The notes: generated from the sequence alone by a model not told the origin. Positions 21,894 through 30,004 are shown, counted from the stretch's first letter. The stretch is DNA of 64,000 nucleotides from Prochlorococcus sp. MIT 1300 (GCF_034092375.1 NZ_CP139302.1:434001-498000); one strand, 5' to 3'. Program-made: numbers and translations.

Positions 21894-21941
21894 AGTCGGA
21901 GCGACAGGATTCGAACCTGCGACCTAGTGCTCCCAAAGGAC
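21894..21941 (-). repeat. 3'-half copy of tRNA-Pro (att-like site 2)
   Basis: It reproduces the tRNA-Pro 3' half from the discriminator to the anticodon loop with one change (GTCGGAGCG for GTCGGGGCG). The sequence to its left (CCATTGCAATTAC) also occurs beside site 1 (GCATTGCAATTAC). It lies 2.1 kb from the intact tRNA and 4.9 kb from site 1. Confidence 0.85.
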
Positions 21942-22063
21942 ATTGACTCAAAAGATGAGACTTGCTCAGAACGATTGCTGTTAAAGGGTTTTTAGAAGCG
22001 ATGCAAATCGATTTGAGACTCAATATTGCAAGAACTTAGAACGTATTTAAAGGGCTTTCAACT

Positions 22064-22100
22064 TGCTAGCGCCCCCTAGAGCGCCCCCCTGCGACCTAGT
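22064..22100 (-). repeat. fused remnant of tRNA-Pro downstream flank and tRNA core
   Basis: GCTAGCGCCCCCTAGAGCGC also flanks the intact tRNA (23,937-23,958). Here it runs directly into CCTGCGACCTAGT, a piece of the tRNA T-arm/variable region, with the intervening acceptor sequence missing. I read this as a third, internally deleted, attachment-site scar. Confidence 0.5.
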
Positions 22101-22360
22101 CCTTTGGGAAAACTAGTTTGTTCAAAACTCGATCCATGAACACCTCCTAACCAGATCTTTCTATGGAAGATTCTTGCTCTTAGGTGCTGATATTGATTGT
22201 CCTAATCTGAGTTAAGGAATGAGCAAGTTTTTACTAGTTATCTGTCTTTTCTAAAGTTTGAGATCCAATATGTGGCAAATATCACACTCTAAGGTGATTA
22301 ATTTGCAAATATTGCTAATAATGCCCAAGTGCATTTCTGCACTTTTCGTGTGAGGAACAA

Positions 22361-23773
22361 ATGAAACTTTTTCAGAAATTACTGGTAGCTCCAGCTGCGT
22401 TGGGCCTTTTAGCTCCTATGGCTGCCAATGCCGCTGAGTTAAATGTCAATGGTATTTCCGTCTACTCAGCTTCTAGTTCAGAAGTCAAGAGCATCTCAGA
22501 ATTCTCTGATGTTCATCCAAATGATTGGGCGCATCAGGCCTTAACTCAACTCGCTGAACGCCATGGATGTTTAGCAGCCAATCCTCAAGGCAGCATGACT
22601 CGCTATGAAGCAGCTGACCTTCTTAACACCTGCCTCGGCGAAGTTGCCCAGGTTAACCAAGAAGAGAGTCGCCTAATCACTGAGTTCGGATCTGATCTTT
22701 CTGTAATCAAAGGTCGTTCCTCAGAACTAGTAGCAGATGCAGGTGGTATGGATCACTCAGCTATGGGACATGGAGAACATGTTCCAAGAACCATGATTAT
22801 GGGAAAAACTAGTTTTGTAGTTGGTGGTGTTGATGGAGTCAGCGGTAAGGAAGCAGTCACTTTTAATTACGACACCAAGCTAATGGCTCATACAAGCTTT
22901 ACTGGTAAGGATTTGTTGAAAACGGTTATTCGAACTGGCAACTTCAACAACATGGATCCATTTGGAATGATGGGCAGTGCACGCTTGGAGACGGCTTTCA
23001 ACAGTAGTGATGGGTTAAATCTCCACCGTGCTTACTACAAATTCCCAGTAGGCGATAACTTCAACGCAACATTTGGTACAAAGCTTCGTCAAGATGATCT
23101 ACTTGGCGTATGGCCCAGTGCATATCCAAGTGATTCCATTTTGAATGTCTTGACCCATGCAGGAGCTAATGCTGCATATAGCAAAGCAATGGGTGCTGGA
23201 GCAGGTATCACCTACTCACAAAATCAATTGAGCGCATCACTTCTCTTTGTTTCTGATGAAGCAGATGATGCATCTCAAGGTGTTTTAACAGAACAAGGTT
23301 CTGATGATTTAAGTGCTCAGCTTTCTTGGAATGGAGATAACTTCACAGTTGCTGCTATTTACACCACTTCTGATGGAGGGAACGCAACAAACACTGCAAA
23401 TACCAATGACTATGACGCCTATGGAATTAGCGGCGTCTATCGACTAGAAAACAGCCTTGCATTCAGCGCAGGCATGGGATGGAAAACTCCTGAAAAGGAA
23501 GATGACACCAACAACATCGAAGATGAGACCACATGGTCTATTGGAGTTGTGTGGAGCGATTTCGGTGCTGAAGGTAATGATCTTGGAGTAGCAATCGGCA
23601 CTGCCGAAGGCCATAGAGATGACTCTGGCTATGACGATCCTCTGGCTTATGAGGTTTATTACTCAATGGCTGTTAGTGACAATGTCACCGTTACACCTGC
23701 TCTTTTCACAATTCAGAAAGATGGTGCTGATGACGTTACCGGTGGCTTAGTTAAAACAACTTTCCAGTTCTAA
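22361..23773 (+). CDS. SLH-OprB type outer-membrane porin (Som-like)
   Basis: The product has 470 aa. A signal peptide (residues 1-24, ending ANAAE) is followed by an SLH domain (SDVHPNDWAHQALTQLAERH, CLAANPQGSMTRYEAADLL), which binds peptidoglycan in cyanobacteria. A beta-barrel region with alternating strands then runs to the C-terminal aromatic VKTTFQF, typical of outer-membrane barrels. Family members are the major cyanobacterial porins and the iron-uptake porins. A strong terminator follows. It sits between a partial tRNA-Pro copy and the intact tRNA-Pro, so it may be cargo of an integrated element or old chromosomal sequence trapped there. Low GC and codon use do not stand out by eye. 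Confidence 0.92.
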   Translation: MKLFQKLLVAPAALGLLAPMAANAAELNVNGISVYSASSSEVKSISEFSDVHPNDWAHQALTQLAERHGCLAANPQGSMTRYEAADLLNTCLGEVAQVNQEESRLITEFGSDLSVIKGRSSELVADAGGMDHSAMGHGEHVPRTMIMGKTSFVVGGVDGVSGKEAVTFNYDTKLMAHTSFTGKDLLKTVIRTGNFNNMDPFGMMGSARLETAFNSSDGLNLHRAYYKFPVGDNFNATFGTKLRQDDLLGVWPSAYPSDSILNVLTHAGANAAYSKAMGAGAGITYSQNQLSASLLFVSDEADDASQGVLTEQGSDDLSAQLSWNGDNFTVAAIYTTSDGGNATNTANTNDYDAYGISGVYRLENSLAFSAGMGWKTPEKEDDTNNIEDETTWSIGVVWSDFGAEGNDLGVAIGTAEGHRDDSGYDDPLAYEVYYSMAVSDNVTVTPALFTIQKDGADDVTGGLVKTTFQF

Positions 23774-23795
23774 TAATTCCTTTAAATCAAATTTG

Positions 23796-23828
23796 AAGCA
23801 CCCATCGATTTGGTGGGTGCTTTTTTTT
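23796..23828 (+). terminator. Rho-independent terminator of the porin gene
   Basis: AAGCACCCA and TGGGTGCTT form a 9-bp stem around a short loop, followed by a T run. Confidence 0.9.
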
Positions 23829-23987
23829 GACAGAAAGTTGGCCCTATGACTTAGTTAGTCCATTTGATTCTCATAGTTCCACTTGGGGGCGCTTACAACG
23901 CACCAAAAGGCTGTAGGGACAAGCTATTGCAATAAGCTAGCGCCCCCTACAGCGCCCCTTTCTCAATTGAGATCCGTCAAAAGCCAG

Positions 23988-24061
23988 TCGGGGCGACAGG
24001 ATTCGAACCTGCGACCTAGTGCTCCCAAAGCACCCGCGCTACCAAACTGCGCCACGCCCCG
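23988..24061 (-). tRNA. tRNA-Pro (TGG anticodon)
   Basis: This is a complete 74-nt cloverleaf on the minus strand. The acceptor stem is CGGGGCG/CGCCCCG with discriminator A. The D arm contains GCGCAGTTTGGTAGCGC. The anticodon stem-loop GGTGC-TTTGGGA-GCACT has TGG at positions 34-36. The T arm is GCAGG-TTCGAAT-CCTGT, and CCA is not encoded. Its 3' end faces the partial copies at 21,894 and 17,012, as expected for an integration hotspot. Confidence 0.97.
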
Positions 24062-24400
24062 TTTTTTAATATTAGTGCTTGAAAGCAAGGAAGCCAATCT
24101 GTGTTTGGTTTCCCTGTAAGCTCTCTATAGAGCTAAATATTTAATTAATTTTTTGGGCTAGACATCCCTAGCCATGAATGGGACTGCTTGAGGACATAAT
24201 TAACAAATAGTGTTGTGGAGAAAAATTTTTAATGGTGCGAGCTGCTCTTTATTCGCTGCAAGAAAGGTCTAAAAACAGCTGTTGCAAGGAGTTATCTCCC
24301 ATAAACTAAATCCTTTAATTACTTAGCTGCTCAATTTATGTACATATATATTCACCTAAATACAACAATTTATAGATATTCAATTTTCAAGTCTCAAGCC
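24062..24400. other. intergenic stretch with no supported gene
   Basis: AT-rich DNA that should include the tRNA-Pro promoter. No reading frame, hairpin or repeat that I can support. Confidence 0.5.
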
Positions 24401-24511
24401 CTATAAATCAGCCTCTTCCTTCTCATCATCATCCTTAACAGGCATTGCCAATACGAAAAAGAAAACAACAAAGCCAACTGCCAAAAAGGCATCCCCCAAC
24501 CAATGAAACAC
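24401..24511 (-). CDS. tiny membrane protein, 36 aa
   Basis: The start is GTG 24,511 with a full GGAGG six bases upstream, the strongest ribosome binding site in this area. FHWLGDAFLAVGFVVFFFVL forms one helix, followed by an acidic tail (KDDDEKEEADL). The ribosome binding site and the helix-plus-acid-tail design support a real gene. The size range is that of photosystem and NDH small subunits, but I do not recognise it. Confidence 0.6.
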   Translation of the reverse strand: MFHWLGDAFLAVGFVVFFFVLAMPVKDDDEKEEADL

Positions 24512-25263
24512 GATTGACCTCCTATTAACTAGTTAATTTAACTGCTATCAGAGAGAGCTCGACAATAAGAAAGATGGTTGTCGATCAATCCGGATTAAGA
24601 ATGTTTATGGTAAAGCATAGACAAAAAGCTCCTTAGAACAGGAGACGCCTGTCATGCCAAGGGATCGCTGATAGAAGAGATCCAAAAACAAACTGGATGC
24701 ACTAAATGGCTAACACCTAATTCTTTCAGAACTTATTTCCAGCTTTAGCATGCGACTCTGAAAGATCCAAAAGATGATGAAATAAGAATCTTTAGACAAA
24801 AAGAGGTACTCGATTTTGCACAACCGATTTCCAAGATGAAAATGTCAAGGGCATGAATTCTTTACATACAAGGAGATGACCAGAAGTACATCTCTGCCTA
24901 AGCTAGTTCTAGAATTTCTTGAATCCAATGCCAGTAGCAACAGCAAAGGCTCCTAGTCTCAATAGACTTGGCAAATATGCCACTAGTAAATTAATTCAGA
25001 ATTTAGGGTCCAACCAACCTCAATTTAGTTTCACAGGCAATTTTAGAAGCGTTCATGGTAGAGACTAATTCTAAGATCAACCTATCAACTAACAAAAAAA
25101 TATTTATAGCAGCTGAAAATACTGTTCCAGTTCGTTTACTTTCCTTTTACATATCTACATCAAATGGCTTGAAACAATTAGAAGTCTCATTGAAATCACT
25201 TCTATTTCATCTTGATTTGTAATCTCTGAGATAATACCTAAAATAAGCAAACCGCATATTGAC
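24512..25263. other. gene-poor stretch with possible coding remnants
   Basis: A plus-strand remnant at about 24,663-24,855 reads GSLIEEIQKQTGCTKWLTPN, then a stop after FQL, then HATLKDPKDDEIRIFRQKEV, suggesting a broken soluble protein. A 46-codon frame at 24,928-25,068 (MPVATAKAPSLNRLGKYATS) is open but unremarkable. Neither is recognised and both may be chance. Confidence 0.35.
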
Positions 25264-25614
25264 ATGAACCCCAAAAACCTAACGGTCAATGAAAGGGTCA
25301 AGTTATTGGTTGAAGCTCTAGATGGGGCCGAAAAGACCAATGAGGCCTTGTCAAATGCCGAAGATGTGGAAGCAATGGTTGCAGTACTTCTCGAAGCCTC
25401 ACAAAAGTTGGGGTTAGCTCTAACGAGAGACGAATTAATGAAAACACCGCCAATACGAGATTGGATTTGGTACAAAAGTGGGGGTGCACTTGTAACAGTC
25501 GGTGATGGGATCCCTCGTTACCAGCAAGATAAATTTTCTGGAAACCTCCTTTACATTGGTGGCGGGCTTGTCATAGCCCTACTCTTTATATTCGGTATAC
25601 TTACAGGCTTCTGA
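25264..25614 (+). CDS. Nif11-like N-terminal domain with C-terminal membrane helix
   Basis: The product has 116 aa. Residues 8-55 (LVEALDGAEKTNEALSNAED, VEAMVAVLLEASQKLGLALT, RDELM) follow the Nif11 leader pattern: helix, aedVEavvalaneaGf.lt.eEl. A C-terminal membrane helix (NLLYIGGGLVIALLFIFGIL) replaces the core peptide of a precursor. There is no double-Gly cleavage site and no modification enzyme nearby, so it is not a lanthipeptide precursor in the usual sense. I infer a membrane-anchored member of the expanded cyanobacterial Nif11 family. Confidence 0.6.
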   Translation: MNPKNLTVNERVKLLVEALDGAEKTNEALSNAEDVEAMVAVLLEASQKLGLALTRDELMKTPPIRDWIWYKSGGALVTVGDGIPRYQQDKFSGNLLYIGGGLVIALLFIFGILTGF

Positions 25615-25659
25615 ATAGTAACTGCAATAGAATATTTATGAATTACAAAAATCAAGCTC

Positions 25660-25947
25660 ATGGAGAATCTTGAATCTATAGACATACTTGGGCTAGTAGC
25701 TGGAAGTCTTACCACAATTGCGTTCGTACCTCAATTAATAAAAGTTTGGACATCTAAGTCAGCAAAAGATATCTCGTACGTTATGTTTATCTTGTTTGTA
25801 ACGGGCATAGTTTTATGGGAAATATATGGATGGGGAATACACTCGCTGCCAGTAATTCTATTTAATATAATTACCTTCATCCTGGGGATCACTATTCTTA
25901 TCCTCAAGTTCATTTTTGACAGTTTGCCAAAAGAGTCAGAAGTATAA
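25660..25947 (+). CDS. SemiSWEET/PQ-loop transporter, second copy
   Basis: The 95-aa product has three helices and the PQ motif VPQLIKVWTSKSAKDISYVM at residues 27-46. It matches the 12,799 protein in the pattern LTTIAF.PQ.IK.W and in the end IITFIL..TIL.LK.I. The predicted function is a sugar facilitator in the cytoplasmic membrane as a homodimer. It follows the Nif11-like gene by 45 bases. Confidence 0.85.
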   Translation: MENLESIDILGLVAGSLTTIAFVPQLIKVWTSKSAKDISYVMFILFVTGIVLWEIYGWGIHSLPVILFNIITFILGITILILKFIFDSLPKESEV

Positions 25948-26024
25948 AATATTTAATCAGTAACTCAATACAGAGAAAACGAAAAATCTGTATGTAATAA
26001 AAATAACTCTAAAATCAACAGGAC

Positions 26025-26252
26025 TCAAGGGCCAGGGACCCTGCCATTACAGTAACTAACCTCATAGGCAACACCAACATTCCCTTTTTGACTTTCTACA
26101 CACTCATTTTGATGTTTTGCCCACTGAGATAACGGCAAGATTGAAATAGCTATTACCAAAAGGCTCGCCGCACTGCTAAGGGATAACAATAAAGAGGAAA
26201 GAGACCTTAACAAGTCCAAAGTCGAAGAGCTTGACTCCTGTTTATCAGTCAT
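26025..26252 (-). CDS. hypothetical single-pass membrane protein, 75 aa
   Basis: A Ser-rich start (MTDKQESSSSTLDLLRSLSS) precedes a helix (LLLSLSSAASLLVIAISILP), then LSQWAKHQNECVESQKG and a C-terminal SYCNGRVPGP. Two Cys outside the membrane could form a disulfide. The architecture (charged start, one helix, NEC and CNG motifs) is one I associate with a conserved picocyanobacterial family of unknown role. Confidence 0.65.
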   Translation of the reverse strand: MTDKQESSSSTLDLLRSLSSLLLSLSSAASLLVIAISILPLSQWAKHQNECVESQKGNVGVAYEVSYCNGRVPGP

Positions 26253-26442
26253 AGGAAACTCCTTCTAAGCTACGGACATCGAGGTATTAGCTAAATAAAC
26301 CTACTTCAAAGAAGCTACAAAGCATATAAAGAAGCCGCTTTTTTTCTAAAGGCAAATAGTTTAATCGGCAATGACATCCTGACTTAGTGAATATCAGTGC
26401 CGATATTTTTATCCTTATATAAAAAATTTCATATCTGCAGAG

Positions 26443-26616
26443 CTAACTATGGTCTCTCTGCCAATGACTGACTGTGGCAGGTGAAAACTTGTGGCCATAA
26501 CTCTTACCAACAGCAACTATGCAGCTGTTGTTAGGTCCGCAATCACTTATCTGGCCTTGAAGCCTCTTATCAGTCTTAGCCTTTGCAAAAAAGGCTTCAA
26601 GCTGCTTCTTAGACAT
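26443..26616 (-). CDS. small Nif11-domain protein, 57 aa
   Basis: A strong GGAGGT ribosome binding site lies ahead of ATG 26,616. MSKKQLEAFFAKAKTDKRLQ, then NSCIVAVGKSYGHKFSPATV follows the Nif11 motif l..Fl.k...D..Lq..l.......vv.iA...G..fs...l. It is too short to contain a core peptide and lacks a GG cleavage site. Nif11/prochlorosin leaders are common in this genus; this is an orphan. Regulatory or nitrogen-related roles are unproven. Confidence 0.7.
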   Translation of the reverse strand: MSKKQLEAFFAKAKTDKRLQGQISDCGPNNSCIVAVGKSYGHKFSPATVSHWQRDHS

Positions 26617-26761
26617 AATTACCTCCTAGCTGGGGGGTCAATACATCGCTAGCTACGGAGGGGCATGTTCGGCAAGTAATATACAAACAAAGTTTGTATA
26701 TAGAAAGATCTAAAAGGCGCTCACACAACGCAACAAAAAAGTTTTTATTAGGTATGAATGC

Positions 26762-26977
26762 CTATTCTTCCGCAGTGGATCGCTGAATATCAGGTTGGGT
26801 AAATCCAACCTCAATAATATTAAAATCAAAGCCAAGGTTTGTACTTTTTGTAAGGACTTCTTTTTTCCTAAAGCCCTTAAAGAAAGAAGAAATTAAAACA
26901 ACTAGGGATTCAACAAAAAGGATAAAACCTATTAAGGCAACGAAAATCGCCTGGTCAGTGATACTTTCTTCTTCCAC
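26762..26977 (-). CDS. hypothetical single-pass membrane protein, about 71 aa
   Basis: GTG 26,977 is preferred (VEEESITDQAIFVALIGFIL); the frame also opens further upstream at a TTG. One membrane helix (AIFVALIGFILFVESLVVLI), a basic loop (KGFRKKEV) and a polar C-terminal part. Not recognised. Confidence 0.5.
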   Translation of the reverse strand: MEEESITDQAIFVALIGFILFVESLVVLISSFFKGFRKKEVLTKSTNLGFDFNIIEVGFTQPDIQRSTAEE

Positions 26978-27108
26978 GGCTAGTCGTCTGTAAAGTAAAA
27001 AGCCTTGCCGAAAGGCTGTCAATAAATACTAGTATTTTTCCAATCGCAAGCATTCATTGAATCAATAGGCGATACAAGGGGCATCAAAGCTCTAAGCATT
27101 TACTCCTA

Positions 27109-27255
27109 ATGCGATTGAAGTTATTGAATGGGAAAGGGAATTCAGATGATCCTGCAATGCGAGACAAAATCAAGTATGAGCACTTCGAGCAGAAGAAGGA
27201 ATACCAAGACATTTGCAGCCGTATGATCACGAGAGATCAACTTCTTCATTATTAG
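27109..27255 (+). CDS. hypothetical charged small protein, 48 aa
   Basis: The product begins MRLKLLNGKGNSDDPAMRDK, then a charged helix (YEHFEQKKEYQDICSRMITR). It lies 12 bases upstream of the 80-aa gene and may be in its operon. There is no clear ribosome binding site, so this is a weak call. Confidence 0.4.
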   Translation: MRLKLLNGKGNSDDPAMRDKIKYEHFEQKKEYQDICSRMITRDQLLHY

Positions 27256-27267
27256 ACTCTATCAAAG

Positions 27268-27510
27268 ATGGAACAAACTAGTATTCACTACGAAATGTCA
27301 GACGAAGAGAAGGCCGAATACTTCGATGCTTTTACTTTAGACATATTCAATAGCAAGGAAAATATTTTAGTAGACTTCATAGTAGAATGTACTGATGAAA
27401 GTGGGCTAATAGATAGCCTGAAAAGTTGGCCAAAGGAAATTAAAGTAGCAGTAGTGAACAGATTCATAAAGAACCATATGAATAAGGCTGAAGGAAAAGC
27501 AAACAAATGA
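27268..27510 (+). CDS. hypothetical acidic protein, 80 aa
   Basis: The soluble helical product has an acidic first half (HYEMSDEEKAEYFDAFTLDI) and a basic end (NRFIKNHMNKAEGKANK). Not recognised. It precedes the TauE-like gene by 86 bases. Confidence 0.55.
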   Translation: MEQTSIHYEMSDEEKAEYFDAFTLDIFNSKENILVDFIVECTDESGLIDSLKSWPKEIKVAVVNRFIKNHMNKAEGKANK

Positions 27511-27596
27511 ATCAGTCGAACTACATTCAGATTGACCTAGTGTAAGACTTAGTCTCCAGCAATTAGTCCAAATAGTCTTGAAAGAGTAATCACAAA

Positions 27597-28370
27597 ATGA
27601 CCCAAGAAGACATATTATTTCAACTCATCCTCTGGTTAATTTCATTTATTGCAAATATGTTCTCTGCTTTTGCTGGTGGAGGAGCAGGATTAATTCAGCT
27701 GCCAGCACTTATCCTACTAGGATTGCCATTCACTATTGCATTAGGCACTCATAAGTTAGCCAGTGTGGCTTTAGGTGTTGGGGCTGGCTTGCGACATATG
27801 AGAGAGGGAGCGCTGGACACAAGACTAACTAGTATAATTCTGTTCTGTGGACTTCCAGGAGTATATTTTGGTTCGCAACTTGTCGTTTCTGTTCCAGAGA
27901 AACTTGCCACATATTTACTTGGTTTATTGACTATATGGCTGGCTCTTTTCTCGTTTAAAAAAAAGAATTTAGGGACAATAGATTCGAGATACAAACCAAA
28001 TATTAAAGAACTAATAAAAGGAGGATTAGTTCTATTTCTTATTGGCCTTCTAAATGGATCACTTTCGTCAGGTACTGGCCTATTCGTAACTATCTGGTTG
28101 GTTTATTGGTTTGGCCTGTCGTATACAAAAGCTATTGCCTATACATTGATTCTGGTAGGTCTGTTTTGGAATGGTACAGGCGCTATTGTTTTGGGTATGA
28201 ATAGTGATATCAAATTAAACTGGCTTCCCTCTCTAATTAGTGGTTCTCTTATAGGTGGATATTGCGGAGCCCATATAGGTATAACCAAAGGTAATTCTAT
28301 TGTTAAAAAAGCTTTTGAATCCATTTCTTTCCTAATGGGAGTATCACTAATAATTAGAAATTTCTTCTAA
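27597..28370 (+). CDS. TauE/SafE-family membrane exporter (COG0730)
   Basis: The product has 257 aa with seven or eight predicted helices. The family's repeated motif is present twice: FAGGGAGLIQLPALILLGLP near residue 25 and LNGSLSSGTGLFVTIWLVYW near residue 148. The GTHKLASVALG segment is also typical. Such proteins export sulfite or organosulfonates, or move other anions across the inner membrane. The gene is AT-rich and alone. Substrate unknown. Confidence 0.9.
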   Translation: MTQEDILFQLILWLISFIANMFSAFAGGGAGLIQLPALILLGLPFTIALGTHKLASVALGVGAGLRHMREGALDTRLTSIILFCGLPGVYFGSQLVVSVPEKLATYLLGLLTIWLALFSFKKKNLGTIDSRYKPNIKELIKGGLVLFLIGLLNGSLSSGTGLFVTIWLVYWFGLSYTKAIAYTLILVGLFWNGTGAIVLGMNSDIKLNWLPSLISGSLIGGYCGAHIGITKGNSIVKKAFESISFLMGVSLIIRNFF

Positions 28371-28395
28371 AGCCAATCAAAAGATCCCATTAGCA

Positions 28396-28635
28396 TTAAT
28401 ACCTGAAGCGCTTAACTACCTTTGCAGGGCCATCATTTGAACCCTTAAGATACAAAAGCCATTGACTTGTCTCAATGTCATGATCACAGCCATACTCAGA
28501 ATTGGAGCCATAATCCTTTATTTGAGCAAAATGACAAGCCTGGTCAGCCTCAAAGGCTGATCTATAGGTAGTTAGAAAAAACAACAAAACCAAGGATACG
28601 GCCAAAAGAAGTGTTGAAAAAATTGCTAGTCTCAT
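28396..28635 (-). CDS. hypothetical membrane-anchored protein, 79 aa
   Basis: The N-terminal helix (LAIFSTLLLAVSLVLLFFLT) is a signal anchor. The outside part holds two Cys (DQACHFAQ and EYGCDHDI) and aromatic residues. Its stop lies 26 bases from the TauE-like stop, convergent. Not recognised. Confidence 0.55.
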   Translation of the reverse strand: MRLAIFSTLLLAVSLVLLFFLTTYRSAFEADQACHFAQIKDYGSNSEYGCDHDIETSQWLLYLKGSNDGPAKVVKRFRY

Positions 28636-28706
28636 TAATGTAGAACAACTAACTTGGTTTTTCTATTAACTATTCTACTTTAAAAACCTAAATACCCAAA
28701 CCCAAC

Positions 28707-28859
28707 ATGAAAAACCCTATAGAGCAACTATACTTAAAGTTCTGGGTACCAGTTTTTGGACGAATATTAATGCTATTTTCTAAGTGGATAGAGGGAGAGC
28801 CTGTCAAGGAAACACCCACATATGATCTTGAAAATATAAATAAAATCGACAAGAAATAA
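28707..28859 (+). CDS. small amphipathic protein, 50 aa
   Basis: MKNPIEQLYLKFWVPVFGRI forms an amphipathic or membrane-peripheral helix, then EGEPVKETPTYDLENINKID. The stop is directly followed by the next ATG (TAA ATG). Not recognised. Confidence 0.5.
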   Translation: MKNPIEQLYLKFWVPVFGRILMLFSKWIEGEPVKETPTYDLENINKIDKK

Positions 28860-29015
28860 ATGTATTTTCATACGATACTTTTATCAGTTCTTTCACCTGA
28901 GATCTTAAGCTTCATAAAAGTTGTAGCTTTATTAGGTCCTTTCCTGATAGGGGCTCTTATTCTTACTTTAAAAAGAATCGAAAACACTCATCCAAAAAGG
29001 ATTAGATGGAAATGA
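28860..29015 (+). CDS. small single-pass membrane protein, 51 aa
   Basis: It starts immediately after the preceding stop. MYFHTILLSVLSPEILSFIK and VVALLGPFLIGALILTLKRI give a membrane helix with a basic C-terminal tail (NTHPKRIRWK). It forms a pair with the 50-aa protein. Not recognised. Confidence 0.5.
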   Translation: MYFHTILLSVLSPEILSFIKVVALLGPFLIGALILTLKRIENTHPKRIRWK

Positions 29016-29080
29016 TCAAACCTCTAGCAAGCTAAGCTTGGGTAGTGAATCTTTTATGAGATCTTTTTTGAAACACAATT

Positions 29081-29431
29081 ATGCTCAAGATTAATTTTGT
29101 AAAGTCCCATTGGTACGCAATCCTAATTTACTGTCTTTTATTTCCTACAAAAGCCTACTCTGGAGTCAATGAATTTACTCCCCTGGATCAAGTAGAGGAT
29201 TGGGTCATAGAGCGACGAGTTAATTCAACAACTAATAAAGTACTCTGCAGAGCATTTTTACCAAACAACTCGACATGGTTTAGTGGCAGAATTCGCCTAG
29301 ATATAAAAAACCAATTAATAATTCCTGAAGAGATGCTAAATACAAGACTGCCCGAACTATCGAGTATAAAAAAGGTTATTAATGCACTAAAGAATTGTCG
29401 TTCTAGTCTTATCTATCTAAAAGAGAGTTAA
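29081..29431 (+). CDS. hypothetical exported protein, 116 aa
   Basis: There is a clear signal peptide (KSHWYAILIYCLLFPTKAYS, cleavage near AYSG). The mature part has VNEFTPLDQVEDWVIERRVN and NNSTWFSGRIRLDIKNQLII, with two Cys placed for a disulfide. Location: periplasm or lumen. I associate the DQVEDWVIERR.... pattern with a picocyanobacterial family without a name. Confidence 0.65.
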   Translation: MLKINFVKSHWYAILIYCLLFPTKAYSGVNEFTPLDQVEDWVIERRVNSTTNKVLCRAFLPNNSTWFSGRIRLDIKNQLIIPEEMLNTRLPELSSIKKVINALKNCRSSLIYLKES

Positions 29432-29506
29432 TTGAAAACCCCTTGTTTCTGGGAAGCTCCTAACGATAGAAATTAGTAGCGTTTGCTCTAAAAGCCTAAT
29501 AATTTA

Positions 29507-29599
29507 CTAGTAATCAGTTTTAGGTCCTTGATCCTTTTGGTCTGAGGGACTCACCAAGTACCAAATTACAAACACAATCAAATAAATGGTTGTTTCCAC
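29507..29599 (-). CDS. possible tiny membrane protein, 30 aa
   Basis: GTG 29,599 opens VETTIYLIVFVIWYLVSPSD then a polar tail. One helix. No strong ribosome binding site; weak call, listed because similar peptides abound here. Confidence 0.3.
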   Translation of the reverse strand: METTIYLIVFVIWYLVSPSDQKDQGPKTDY

Positions 29600-29788
29600 A
29601 AGTAGTTGCTTCGCCTTTCTACGGCCTAGCAAGAGAATGGGCTATTCGGCAGCAGGTTCGTTACATATGAACTCACTGCTTCTTGACTGAAGAGCACTAT
29701 TTAGGTATTCGGAGAGGGACAAACCTTCTATAAAGAGAGGCTGGATACCTAGCGACTAGCATTGCCCTGAAAGAAAACCTAGGGGGAA

Positions 29789-30004
29789 TTAGCTATAAGC
29801 AGCAATAACTCTTAAAACCTCAAGGTAAAGAACACTACAAGTAGCCACCAAAACAGTAATCAAAACCCCACCCCACTTAATGATTTTCTGATCTGGATTG
29901 GTTCTGCAGGCCTCTATAGCTGCTGGTGTTGCACCAAGAGGGGTAAAGGTCAGTCCCACAATTAGAGCCGTGAGGCTTATCACTACTAATTGGGCGTTGC
30001 TCAT
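29789..30004 (-). CDS. small two-helix membrane protein, 71 aa
   Basis: Helix 1 is about residues 5-27 (LVVISLTALIVGLTFTPLGA), helix 2 about 44-66 (GGVLITVLVATCSVLYLEVL), with the polar loop EACRTNPDQKIIK between. TCAACGAGGT, also found in leader elements A and B, lies just upstream of the ATG and supplies its GAGG ribosome binding site. Not recognised. Confidence 0.65.
   Translation of the reverse strand: MSNAQLVVISLTALIVGLTFTPLGATPAAIEACRTNPDQKIIKWGGVLITVLVATCSVLYLEVLRVIAAYS

Noticed and set aside
25264-26616. Lanthipeptide (prochlorosin) precursor cluster
   Set aside because: Nif11-like domains are present, but there is no GG cleavage site, no core peptide with Ser/Thr/Cys and no LanM gene.
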